A stretch of 63,570 nucleotides of DNA from Chloroflexota bacterium (lineage in GTDB: Bacteria; Chloroflexota; Anaerolineae; UBA4142; SHND01). Every line of letters starts with the position of its first letter. Positions within the stretch are counted from its first letter, which is position 1. The translations under genes were made by a program, and so were the position numbers. Of the stretch, positions 55,204 to 63,570 are shown one piece after another. The stretch is from NCBI GenBank assembly GCA_029778615.1, contig JAKOPZ010000219.1, positions 1 through 63,570 of the forward strand, read 5' to 3'. The notes under the pieces are model-generated. The model ran no database searches and was not told where the DNA came from. It saw only the letters and a program-made list of their open reading frames with translations.

Positions 55204-57746
55204 CACGGTTTGACCACATTGATTTGTGTCACACCGGCGCGGTCCGCCACGATATTATTTTCTTCTTGAATCAGACCCGCCCAATAGTCCACACTCTGCC
55301 GCCGATTCAAACGCACGAACCCGACGACCACTGCCGATTGTCCGGGCGCGAGATTGGTGCCCAGCCCCCAGCGGTACGGAAAAACGTGCGCGTCCACATT
55401 CCCGCGTCCTTCGTAATCCACGCCGACGCGCCATGTGCCTTGAACAGGCGCGAACCCTTTGGTCAAAAAATTGTCGCCTTCGTTGTACAAAAAACCGACA
55501 TTGGGTCCTTGCGAGACAAGCGTTTGGGATGAATCATTTTTGACCGTCACTTTGACTTGGACAATCTGTCCTTGCTCCAACGTCGTCGGCATGAACTGGA
55601 CGTTGGTGATGCGTGGCTTGCCGACAGGAGGCGGCGTTTGGGAATGGACGGCAATGTTGGTTGCGCCTTGATGGTCTTGGAGCCAGCTGACTTGTTCGCG
55701 CACCAGTCCCGCCCAATAATTTTGCGTGACGACGCGGTTCAAACGAATCGCGCCGTGAATGACGCGTGTTTCGCCGGGATTCAACGGCGCGCCGAAACCC
55801 CACCGGTAGGGATGGTCAATACCCGTTCGCGCATCAAAATCAATGCCCACACGAAACGCATCGCGCTGTTCCACAAAGCCATGCGCCAAAAATGATTCAC
55901 CTTCGAGGTAGGTGAAATTTGGATTGGGCGCTTGCGTCGCGAGAGTTGCGTTGCTCCCGTTGCGGACCGTGATGCTCACATTCAGAATCTGACCTGCATC
56001 GAGCAGAGTCGGGGCGAGCGTGACATTTGTAATTTCCACCGTGCCGTCCGGCGGAGGCGGGGCGTGCTGCGCGAGTTGTTGGAACGCGAACCACGCGGGG
56101 CGCTGGCTGCGCGCATTGTCCACCAAGCCCCACACGTTATCACTCTCGCGCCATGTGAACCAAAACGCTTCCGTGACTTGATTGCGTCCTACCTCATCGA
56201 GAATGGCAAACGCGCGCCGCATGTAATCCGCGACCGCTTGCGGCGGCGACAATGTGCCCCAGTTGTACGCGAGCTGCGCGCCTATTTCAGTAATCCACAG
56301 TGGTCTACCTGCAATCGCGCGCGCGGTGTTGATGGAATGGCGGAGTTCGCCCAAACCCCAGTTTGCAAATGGGAACCCGTCCGCGCGCTCGGCGTACAAA
56401 TGCCAACCGGCAAAATCGAACGCGTTCGGCGCGGCGGCGGTAACCGCGCGCAAATAATCGAATCCTTCGCCGCAGCAGATGCCTGCCGAAACAACCAGCA
56501 CGTCAGGATTGACCGCTTTGATTTTTGGATATGCCGCGTTCAACAGCGCGGCGTACCGCTCCGGCGGAATTTTTTGAACGTCGGGCTCGTTCCAGATTTG
56601 GAGCGCGTGAATTTTGCCGCGATAAAACTGCGCGACGCGCTGCGCGAGATTGGACGCGGTGGTGACATAGCTGTTCCACTCGGCGTTGTCCGACGGCGGC
56701 GTTTGTCCGAGCGATTCGAGATTGACGAGCGCGAGAATTTTGATATTGGCGTTTGCCGCGTTCACGCGTTCCAGCAGCCAGTCGAGTTCGGTATTTTGTC
56801 CCGTACTGAAATTTTGATATTGCGCGAACAACAGGACGCGCAGCCACTGCGGTGCGAGCTCGCGCAGTTCGTTCTCGGGCGGCGTGACCGCATCGCGGAA
56901 TCCGGGATTGAGACACAGGGACGGAAACAACCGCGCTGTCGGAACGGTCGCCGCCGCTTCAAAAAAGTTCGGCTGTCGGTTGTTAAAGCTATAGGGCGTA
57001 ATGTACCAGCGCTGGACGGTGAATCCTTCGCGCGAGAAATCCACATAGCCGTAAATGTCAACGTCCGTATCGCGCAACTGCGTAATCACGGTTTGTGTGG
57101 GAAGCGAGAGCAGCGCGGTTGTGCCGTAAATGTGTTTTGTGCCGGATTGCGGAACGACCATTTTCAAAAGACGCGTTGTATTGGCATCCGCCGCCATCGT
57201 TTCCAAATTCACGTGCGGTCCGGGACAATTCGCGCGGTCAATGTTGTCAATCGCATAGTGTCCAATCAGACTGCGATACGGCACCCACCAAATATCAAAT
57301 TGTTCCGCGAGCCAAACGAGCAGTGCGTTGTTTGCGGCGTACATTTCCGCCGTCCACGTCTGTTGATAAAATCCTTCATGCTCGATGCTGAGGGTATAGA
57401 AATTTGGATTTTGACCCGGCACAATATCTTGCCATGTTGGCGATACGCGCACGCCGCGCGTATTCGTCCAAAAACCGCCGTTCGGCTGCGCGGCATCCGC
57501 GTTCCAACGCAAACCGTTTGCCCATGCGCCGTCGTTCACGGAAACGAGCTGCGCCACGCGTCCGTCTTGAGCAATCACAAAATGCGCGGAAGAATTTGGA
57601 TTGAGCTGCGCGTCCTGAAGCCAACGCACGGCGGCGGCATAGCTGCCTTCTGCGATGTGAATACAAACCGCGCGGCGTCCTTGATTGCCGGGAAACAATT
57701 TAGTCGTTTCAAATTTTTCTGCGGTCGGGTACCAGTCGAGTGGCAT
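55203..57746 (-). CDS. Amidase_2 plus glycoside hydrolase (clan A-like) plus tandem Ig-like repeat protein
   Basis: An 847-aa fusion. The N-terminal N-acetylmuramoyl-L-alanine amidase has His30 in VCIHIAEGS, the glutamate in LSIEHEGFY, and IGHYAIDNIDRANCPGPH with the late His and Cys. A TIM-barrel glycosidase follows; the acid/base lies in LQIWNEPDVQ (Glu387) and the probable nucleophile in LWITEIGAQ (Glu487). Two beta repeats of about 130 residues (567-700, 708-847) share EGESFL/EGDNFL, YRWGFG/YRWGLG and YWAGL. No signal peptide is visible, so export is unexplained. ATG 57746 is chosen over the TTG at 57752. It is coupled to the GT1 gene downstream. Confidence 0.8.
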   Translation of the reverse strand: MPLDWYPTAEKFETTKLFPGNQGRRAVCIHIAEGSYAAAVRWLQDAQLNPNSSAHFVIAQDGRVAQLVSVNDGAWANGLRWNADAAQPNGGFWTNTRGVRVSPTWQDIVPGQNPNFYTLSIEHEGFYQQTWTAEMYAANNALLVWLAEQFDIWWVPYRSLIGHYAIDNIDRANCPGPHVNLETMAADANTTRLLKMVVPQSGTKHIYGTTALLSLPTQTVITQLRDTDVDIYGYVDFSREGFTVQRWYITPYSFNNRQPNFFEAAATVPTARLFPSLCLNPGFRDAVTPPENELRELAPQWLRVLLFAQYQNFSTGQNTELDWLLERVNAANANIKILALVNLESLGQTPPSDNAEWNSYVTTASNLAQRVAQFYRGKIHALQIWNEPDVQKIPPERYAALLNAAYPKIKAVNPDVLVVSAGICCGEGFDYLRAVTAAAPNAFDFAGWHLYAERADGFPFANWGLGELRHSINTARAIAGRPLWITEIGAQLAYNWGTLSPPQAVADYMRRAFAILDEVGRNQVTEAFWFTWRESDNVWGLVDNARSQRPAWFAFQQLAQHAPPPPDGTVEITNVTLAPTLLDAGQILNVSITVRNGSNATLATQAPNPNFTYLEGESFLAHGFVEQRDAFRVGIDFDARTGIDHPYRWGFGAPLNPGETRVIHGAIRLNRVVTQNYWAGLVREQVSWLQDHQGATNIAVHSQTPPPVGKPRITNVQFMPTTLEQGQIVQVKVTVKNDSSQTLVSQGPNVGFLYNEGDNFLTKGFAPVQGTWRVGVDYEGRGNVDAHVFPYRWGLGTNLAPGQSAVVVGFVRLNRRQSVDYWAGLIQEENNIVADRAGVTQINVVKP

Positions 57747-57758
57747 TGGCAAAAGGAG

Positions 57759-57810
57759 AGGGGCAAAGCATTTTCAAACATGCGCGCACGTTTGAAAATG
57801 CTTTGCCCCT
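57759..57810. repeat. Perfect 21-bp inverted repeat with GGGGCAAAG ends
   Basis: Arms 57759-57779 and 57790-57810 are exactly complementary around a 10-nt GC-rich loop. It sits between the reductase gene and the amidase-glycosidase gene on the minus strand. No T-run follows. Its outer ends match the 2085-2130 hairpin. Confidence 0.8.
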
Positions 57811-57831
57811 GCGACAAAAAATTATCTCAAT

Positions 57832-58713
57832 TTAGAGTGTGTCTTCGCCTCCGTCCACACGTACGGTGGTGCCGCTAATCCAATGCACGCGCGGGTCCAT
57901 CAACGCGACGAACGTAGCGGCAATATCTTCGGGCGTGGTGAGGCGTTCGCCCGGATTGCGGCGCAGCGCTTCGGATTTAATCACGTCCGCGCCGGGAATC
58001 ATTCGCATCGCCGGCGTGTCTGTCACCCCAGCTTCGAAACAATTGACGAGAATGCCGCGCGGACCGAGCTCACGCGCGAGCTGCCGCGTGTGCGCTTCCA
58101 ACGCCGCTTTCGCCGCCGAGACCGGACCATAGCCGTACCACGCGCGCCGCGAGCCCGCGCTGGTCATCGAAAACACTTTGGAGCCGCGGTCCAACAGACG
58201 CACACGGCACAAGTCCTGCACCCAATAGACCATCGAGTTTGCCATCACGTCGAGCGTCATTTCCATTTGTTTACGCGAGGTCTGTTCTTTGAGATTGTCC
58301 GACACAAACGGCTGCAATGAACCAAACGCGACCGAGTGCAGCATTCCTTTGATAGCGCCCTTGTGGTCTTGGAGCGCGTTTGCCAAGATGCTGAGCGCGG
58401 CATCGCGATTGTTTTCATCGGCGAGATTCAAGCCGCCAAAATCAACGGGCTTGCCGGTCAATACTTCGGCGATGCCCGCAAGCACTTCCAACCGATTTTC
58501 ATCGCGCGCCACATTCTTGTTCCAAAATTTCACCTGCGCGCCGGTGGCGGCGATTTCTTGCACCAACGCGTTTACGCGCGGCATCGCGCCGGCGCGGTCA
58601 AGATGCACACCAAAAATATTGAACCCTGCTTCCGCTAACGCTTTGGAACACGCCGCGCCAAAACCGGAAGACGAACCGAGAATGAGAACCCAACCTTTGT
58701 CATGAGAGGGCAT
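57832..58713 (-). CDS. SDR-family enoyl-ACP reductase-like protein (FabI/FabL)
   Basis: A 293-aa short-chain dehydrogenase. The cofactor motif is VLILGSSSGFGAACSKALAE. The catalytic pattern is YGPVSAAKAALEAHTRQLA, with Tyr and Lys six residues apart as in FabI/FabL-type enoyl reductases rather than the Y-x3-K of typical SDRs. LHSVAFGSLQPF and SGTTVRVDGGED fit the group. It may reduce enoyl-ACP in fatty acid synthesis, although a related reductase role cannot be excluded. ATG 58713 follows AAGGAG on the minus strand. FabL is slightly favoured over FabI from the Gly-rich start. Confidence 0.8.
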   Translation of the reverse strand: MPSHDKGWVLILGSSSGFGAACSKALAEAGFNIFGVHLDRAGAMPRVNALVQEIAATGAQVKFWNKNVARDENRLEVLAGIAEVLTGKPVDFGGLNLADENNRDAALSILANALQDHKGAIKGMLHSVAFGSLQPFVSDNLKEQTSRKQMEMTLDVMANSMVYWVQDLCRVRLLDRGSKVFSMTSAGSRRAWYGYGPVSAAKAALEAHTRQLARELGPRGILVNCFEAGVTDTPAMRMIPGADVIKSEALRRNPGERLTTPEDIAATFVALMDPRVHWISGTTVRVDGGEDTL

Positions 58714-58834
58714 GATGGCTCCTTAGAAACACGAACAAAATGGCTGTGCAAAAATGCTGTCCGGCCAAATTCAACGGATTCGTTGCACAGCGCGAGTCCG
58801 ATAAATTCATTTTGTTGGCGTTTCATGATGAGGT

Positions 58835-59009
58835 ATCAGGAAAATAAGGCGACTGCCAAGTCCCTTGACAAGGATATGTCATTTCGAACCCCTCAATCCT
58901 TCGGGGTAAACTCTGTGAGAAATCTCGTTTGTCACGAAAGGTTGAGATTTCTCGCATCCGCTCGAAATGACAATTGGCGCGACTTTGCAGTTGCCTTGAT
59001 CAGGAAAAT
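58835..59009. mobile_element. MITE-like palindromic element with flanking direct repeats
   Basis: A core of about 152 bp (58846-58997) has imperfect terminal inverted repeats: AAGGCGACTGCCAAGTC (58846-58862) and the complement GACTTTGCAGTTGCCTT (58981-58997), 15 of 17 paired. An exact 11-bp direct repeat ATCAGGAAAAT flanks it (58835-58845 and 58999-59009), resembling a target-site duplication. Inside are TGTCATTTCGA, GAGAAATCTC, GAGATTTCTC and CGAAATGACA, shared with the element at 19870-20121. The rest of the 58714-59080 gap shows nothing else that I can support. Confidence 0.72.
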
Positions 59010-59080
59010 TACAAGATGACGTGCTGCCATAACGGCTGCCAGACTATATAACACCATCGCGCGTTTTTGGTAACGGCGCA

Positions 59081-60972
<1,892 letters not shown>

Positions 60973-60973
60973 T

Positions 60974-60979
60974 TATAAT
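60974..60979 (+). promoter_or_regulatory. Lipoprotein gene -10 element
   Basis: A perfect TATAAT lies 32 bases before ATG 61011, with TTGGAGG in the leader. It is divergent from the obg promoter, so the two may share a regulator. Confidence 0.55.
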
Positions 60980-61010
60980 TTCAAAATCAGTTTGGAGGCA
61001 AAATTTTCAA

Positions 61011-61502
61011 ATGACCCAAAAAAATTTCGTGCTCTCTACGTTCCTGCTGACTGTCACCGTTTTCCTGTTTGGCTGCGCGGCAGCACCAACCGCAACGCCG
61101 AACGCGCCCCAAGTGCTGGCAACGCTCCCGCCGCAAGGCGACGATATTCTGGTAACGTACCACAAGAGCGGTGGCTTTGTCGGGATTGACGAAACGTTGA
61201 TTGTCCATCACGGCGGACTCTTGGAATTGAACACGCGCCAAGGACAATCCAAAAGTTTGCAAGTGAACGAGCCCGTCATTCAACCTCTGCGCCGCTTGCT
61301 CGAGCAAAAAGATTTCGGCGAACTCGCGGAACGTTATCCGGCGCCCGGCGCAGATTTGTTTGTGTATAGCATCACGGCGCGGACGGCAAACGGCGACCTC
61401 AAAACTGTGACGACAATGGATGGCGCCAAGCAGCCGGAATATCTTGGCATTCTCATCGGGATGCTCGAACAACTGCGAACCATTGTCACGAAAAATGGAT
61501 AG
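61011..61502 (+). CDS. Small lipoprotein of unknown function
   Basis: A 163-aa exported lipoprotein. The signal peptide STFLLTVTVFLF is followed by the lipobox LFGC, so the mature protein starts at the Cys before AAAPTATPNAPQ. The remaining domain includes ILVTYHKSGGFVGIDETLIV and LRRLLEQKDFGELAERYPAP. I recognise this last pattern only as common in lipoproteins of this lineage. ATG 61011 follows TTGGAGG and a TATAAT; the frame to 60957 is rejected. A tandem-word palindrome lies downstream. Confidence 0.8.
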   Translation: MTQKNFVLSTFLLTVTVFLFGCAAAPTATPNAPQVLATLPPQGDDILVTYHKSGGFVGIDETLIVHHGGLLELNTRQGQSKSLQVNEPVIQPLRRLLEQKDFGELAERYPAPGADLFVYSITARTANGDLKTVTTMDGAKQPEYLGILIGMLEQLRTIVTKNG

Positions 61503-61519
61503 CGCCGCGCGGCAGCGCA

Positions 61520-61597
61520 ACCGGTTAACAACCGGGTAGTAACGGAACGCGGCAACAACGGAACGTGGTAGCAACGGAACCCGGTTCCGTTGCTACC
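61520..61597. repeat. Tandem-word palindrome with a perfect 15-bp stem
   Basis: GGTAGCAACGGAACC (61567-61581) and GGTTCCGTTGCTACC (61583-61597) pair perfectly around one C. The 5' flank holds two degenerate copies of the same word (GTAGTAACGGAACG and GCAACAACGGAACG). It directly precedes the proline racemase family gene and is not followed by a T-run. Confidence 0.75.
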
Positions 61598-61608
61598 CCC
61601 ACAACATC

Positions 61609-62670
61609 ATGCGACTCACAAATCTCGTACAAGCAATTGATTTGCACGCAGGCGGCGAACATGGACGCGTCATCGTCGGCGGCGTGCTGGATGTGCCCGG
61701 CAAAACGATGTATGAAAAGATGCAGTATTTTCAAACGCACCGCGACGATTTGCGTTTGCGAATGCTGCGCGAGCCGCGTGGCTATCCTGCCGCGAACTGC
61801 AACTTGATTTTGCCGCCAACCAACCCGCGCGCGGACGCGGGTTTTATCATCATGGAGCAAACCGAGTACGTGCCCATGTCGGGAACGAATACGATTTGCA
61901 CAACCACCGCGCTGTTGGAAACGGGCATGTTGCCGATGCACGAACCGTACACGGATATTGTTCTCGAATCTCCGGCGGGGCTTGTGCCAGTGCGCGCGCA
62001 TTGCGCAAACGGCAAGGTGACGGGTGTGACTTTTACGAATGTTCCCGCGTTCGCGGTGCATCTCGATACGCCGGTTGAGGTCCCGCATCTCGGCACGGTA
62101 AAGGTAGATGTCGCGTGGGGCGGCATGTTTTATTTCATCGCGGAAGCGGCACAGTTCGGTTTGAAAATTTCGCCCGACGAGGGCAAAGACATTGTGCGGA
62201 TTGGCGAAATGATTAAAGCGGCGGTGCGCGAACAATTGCCCGTCGCGCATCCCGAAAATCCAAACATCAAGGATGTGACGATTGGAATTTTGTCCGCGCC
62301 GCCTTTCTCGCACAACGCGGATTCCAAAAATGCCGCGATTGTTTCGACAAACATTTTGGATTGGAACAATCCCGCGACGTGGACCGGCGCGCTGGACCGT
62401 TCGCCGTGCGGCACCGGCACGTGCGCGAAAATGGCGGCTCTGTACGCCAAAGGTAAACTCGCGCTCGAGCAAGATTTTCGTCACGAAGGAATTTTGGGAA
62501 CAGTGTTCACCGGCAGATTGATTCAAGAAACGCGCGTCGGAAATTTCCGCGCGGTGGTGCCGACGCTTACGGGGACTGCGTGGATTACGGGAATGGCGAC
62601 ATATGGTGTTGACCCCGCCGACCCGTTTCCGAACGGTTTCACTGTTGGCGATATTTGGGGCGCGACCTGA
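61609..62670 (+). CDS. Proline racemase superfamily enzyme with Ser in place of the first Cys
   Basis: A 353-aa ProR-superfamily enzyme. The first active-site motif is VPMSGTNTICTTTALLETG, with Ser91 where proline racemase has the first catalytic Cys. The second motif DRSPCGTGTCAKMAAL retains Cys267. Members with Ser at the first position have been linked to trans-3-hydroxyproline dehydration or 4-hydroxyproline epimerisation rather than proline racemisation, so hydroxyproline metabolism is the more likely role. No hydroxyproline operon partner is adjacent. ATG 61609 lacks a clear Shine-Dalgarno sequence and follows a palindromic repeat. Confidence 0.85.
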   Translation: MRLTNLVQAIDLHAGGEHGRVIVGGVLDVPGKTMYEKMQYFQTHRDDLRLRMLREPRGYPAANCNLILPPTNPRADAGFIIMEQTEYVPMSGTNTICTTTALLETGMLPMHEPYTDIVLESPAGLVPVRAHCANGKVTGVTFTNVPAFAVHLDTPVEVPHLGTVKVDVAWGGMFYFIAEAAQFGLKISPDEGKDIVRIGEMIKAAVREQLPVAHPENPNIKDVTIGILSAPPFSHNADSKNAAIVSTNILDWNNPATWTGALDRSPCGTGTCAKMAALYAKGKLALEQDFRHEGILGTVFTGRLIQETRVGNFRAVVPTLTGTAWITGMATYGVDPADPFPNGFTVGDIWGAT

Positions 62671-62704
62671 CGGAACGCAGGCAAGTGAAAGTGAAAAATT
62701 GCAC

Positions 62705-62733
62705 TTGACCTTTCGTCTGGTTCCAAGTATCAT
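62705..62733 (+). promoter_or_regulatory. rex promoter
   Basis: TTGACC (62705-62710), a 17-bp spacer and TATCAT (62728-62733) form a good promoter. The half-site array of the next entry begins directly downstream, so a repressor there would block initiation. Confidence 0.75.
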
Positions 62734-62784
62734 TTGTGAAATTCTGTGGAATTTCATCACAAGTTCGTCACAAGTTCGTCACAA
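62734..62784 (+). promoter_or_regulatory. Candidate Rex operator array
   Basis: TTGTGA (62734-62739) is followed by three TCACAA half-sites (62757-62762, 62768-62773, 62779-62784). The last three are spaced exactly 11 bp, one helical turn. TTGTGA/TCACAA is the Rex half-site, but the standard 6-bp palindromic spacing is absent. The array overlaps the expected start of the rex transcript, which suggests autoregulation. Confidence 0.6.
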
Positions 62785-62842
62785 ACAATTCCGACGCGCA
62801 TGACCCCAACGACGCGGGAGCGTGAGGCGCTATGAGGGAGAA

Positions 62843-63466
62843 ATGTCAAATCCGAATCACCATGTTCCGGCAATTGTAATCGGACGGTTGCCACTCTATT
62901 TACGCGCGTTGACACAACTTTCCAGTGAAGGCAGGCGCGTCACGTCGTCCCAAGAACTCTCTGAAAAATTGGGTTTTTCTTCGGCGCAGATTCGCAAAGA
63001 CCTGTCCTACTTTGGTGAGTTTGGCAAGCAAGGCACCGGCTATGAAATCGAATTTCTGGAAAAATCATTGCGCGAAATCCTTCAGGTGCACCACGTTTGG
63101 GAAATGGCGTTGGTCGGCGCGGGTGATTTGGGACATGCGCTTGCAAACTATGACGGCTTTGAAGCGCGCGGCTTTCGCATCGCCGCGATTTTCGATGCGG
63201 ACCCCCAAAAGATTGGTACGCTGATGGGCGAATGGCGCGTCCAGCCGATTGAAGAGATGCGCCAAATGCTGCGCGCACAGCATATTCATGTTGCCATCAT
63301 CGCGGTGCCCGCCGCCGCCGCGCAATCGGTCGCGGACGAATTGGTCGAAGGCGGCGTGCGCGCGATTTTGAATTACGCGCCGACGACCTTGAGCGTACCC
63401 CCGCGCGTCAAGGTCTATCATATTGACCCTGTGGCGGGATTGCAGAGCATGACGTATTATCTCTAA
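62843..63466 (+). CDS. rex: Redox-sensing transcriptional repressor Rex
   Basis: A 207-aa dimeric repressor that senses the NADH/NAD+ ratio. The N-terminal winged helix has [19 protein letters not shown] and the recognition region [19 protein letters not shown]. The Rossmann domain has [19 protein letters not shown] and [14 protein letters not shown]. Its targets usually include fermentative and respiratory genes. ATG 62843 follows GAGGGAGA; the ATG at 62832 is out of frame. The promoter carries a half-site array and a terminator closes the gene. Confidence 0.95.
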   Translation: MSNPNHHVPAIVIGRLPLYLRALTQLSSEGRRVTSSQELSEKLGFSSAQIRKDLSYFGEFGKQGTGYEIEFLEKSLREILQVHHVWEMALVGAGDLGHALANYDGFEARGFRIAAIFDADPQKIGTLMGEWRVQPIEEMRQMLRAQHIHVAIIAVPAAAAQSVADELVEGGVRAILNYAPTTLSVPPRVKVYHIDPVAGLQSMTYYL

Positions 63467-63501
63467 CCGGGACAGTGCCACGCCTTTCAGCGGTTGAGCC
63501 A

Positions 63502-63536
63502 AAAAACGAGCCCTCCAAACTGGAGGGCTCGTTTTT
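63502..63536 (+). terminator. Terminator after rex
   Basis: Arms 63502-63517 and 63521-63536 (AAAAACGAGCCCTCCA and its complement) are perfectly paired around AAC. The sequence to the window end shows no further gene. Confidence 0.9.
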
Positions 63537-63570
63537 ATCGAATCATCACGAATGCGGCATTCCTAACGAA

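Noticed and set aside
55932-57878. 648-codon frame antisense to the amidase-glycosidase gene.
   Set aside because: It is Arg/Ile/Val-rich without domains and is fully opposite a gene with clear catalytic motifs.
58702-59019. Open frame of about 105 codons on the plus strand.
   Set aside because: It runs across the start of the reductase gene and the MITE-like element; its RFLASARNDN string is again the repeat in translation.
62734-62762. A classical Rex operator TTGTGA-N6-TCACAA.
   Set aside because: The first TTGTGA and TCACAA are 17 bp apart, not six; only the phased half-site array is reported.

Overview
The window looks like chromosomal DNA of a Chloroflexota bacterium, most likely Anaerolineae-like. 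This is an inference, with no 16S or marker search behind it. It rests on the very large multi-GAF/PAS sensor proteins, an archaeal-type HMG-CoA synthase next to a thiolase and a DUF35 protein, CIRCE-controlled groESL, Rex, roadblock and DarA proteins, and strongly GCGCG-rich coding sequence. I saw no rRNA, tRNA, CRISPR array or complete IS element.

Layout. 0-7.6 kb is housekeeping: a partial gene with a 161-bp tandem duplication, alanine racemase, a TMEM175-type channel, a HEAT-repeat protein, a DUF421 membrane protein, CTP synthase, a roadblock protein, a PfkB sugar kinase and a STAS protein. 7.7-10.8 kb encodes two secreted proteins, one with an HELAH metallopeptidase motif. 11-15 kb holds a GNAT-like protein, an R3H/SpoIIIAA-like ATPase, tmk and darA. 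15-17.5 kb is a less GCGCG-rich stretch: a lone winged helix, an anchored protein, and an M23 peptidase that appears frameshifted. 17.6-19.8 kb is groL-groS behind a perfect CIRCE and a good promoter. 19.8-20.7 kb is non-coding, with a nested-palindrome MITE-like element and a hairpin-bearing leader.

20.7-42.1 kb is the most striking part: five same-strand genes covering about 21 kb. They encode a membrane GAF-PAS8-GAF3 protein with no kinase (1923 aa), a PF04672-type methyltransferase, a soluble GAF8 protein with no kinase (1762 aa), a membrane Cache-HAMP-GAF-PAS HisKA_2 kinase (2112 aa), and a REC-PAS-GAF-PAS-HisKA-HATPase-REC hybrid (950 aa). The four sensor proteins share near-identical GAF, PAS and half-GAF modules. 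I infer one signalling system in which kinase-less sensory megaproteins feed two kinases; a terminator closes the cluster at 42.12 kb.

42.2-46.9 kb carries mevalonate entry genes: class II HMG-CoA reductase, archaeal-type HMG-CoA synthase, a DinB protein, acetyl-CoA acetyltransferase and a zinc-ribbon DUF35 protein. 47-54 kb has two GT2 glycosyltransferases, an aminotransferase, a small gene broken by an in-frame amber codon, a class III CoA-transferase, UDP-glucose dehydrogenase and holo-ACP synthase. 54-61 kb on the minus strand holds a GT1 glycosyltransferase, an amidase-glycosidase fusion, a FabI/FabL-like reductase, a second MITE-like element, a DinB protein and Obg. 61-63.5 kb has a lipoprotein, a proline racemase family enzyme and Rex, whose promoter carries a spaced array of Rex-like half-sites.

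Two non-coding themes recur. Several promoters have a perfect TATAAT so close to the start codon that the mRNA should be nearly leaderless (obg, a GT2 gene, the broken small gene). Many gene junctions carry hairpins whose 5' arm is a degenerate tandem word and whose 3' arm is its complement.
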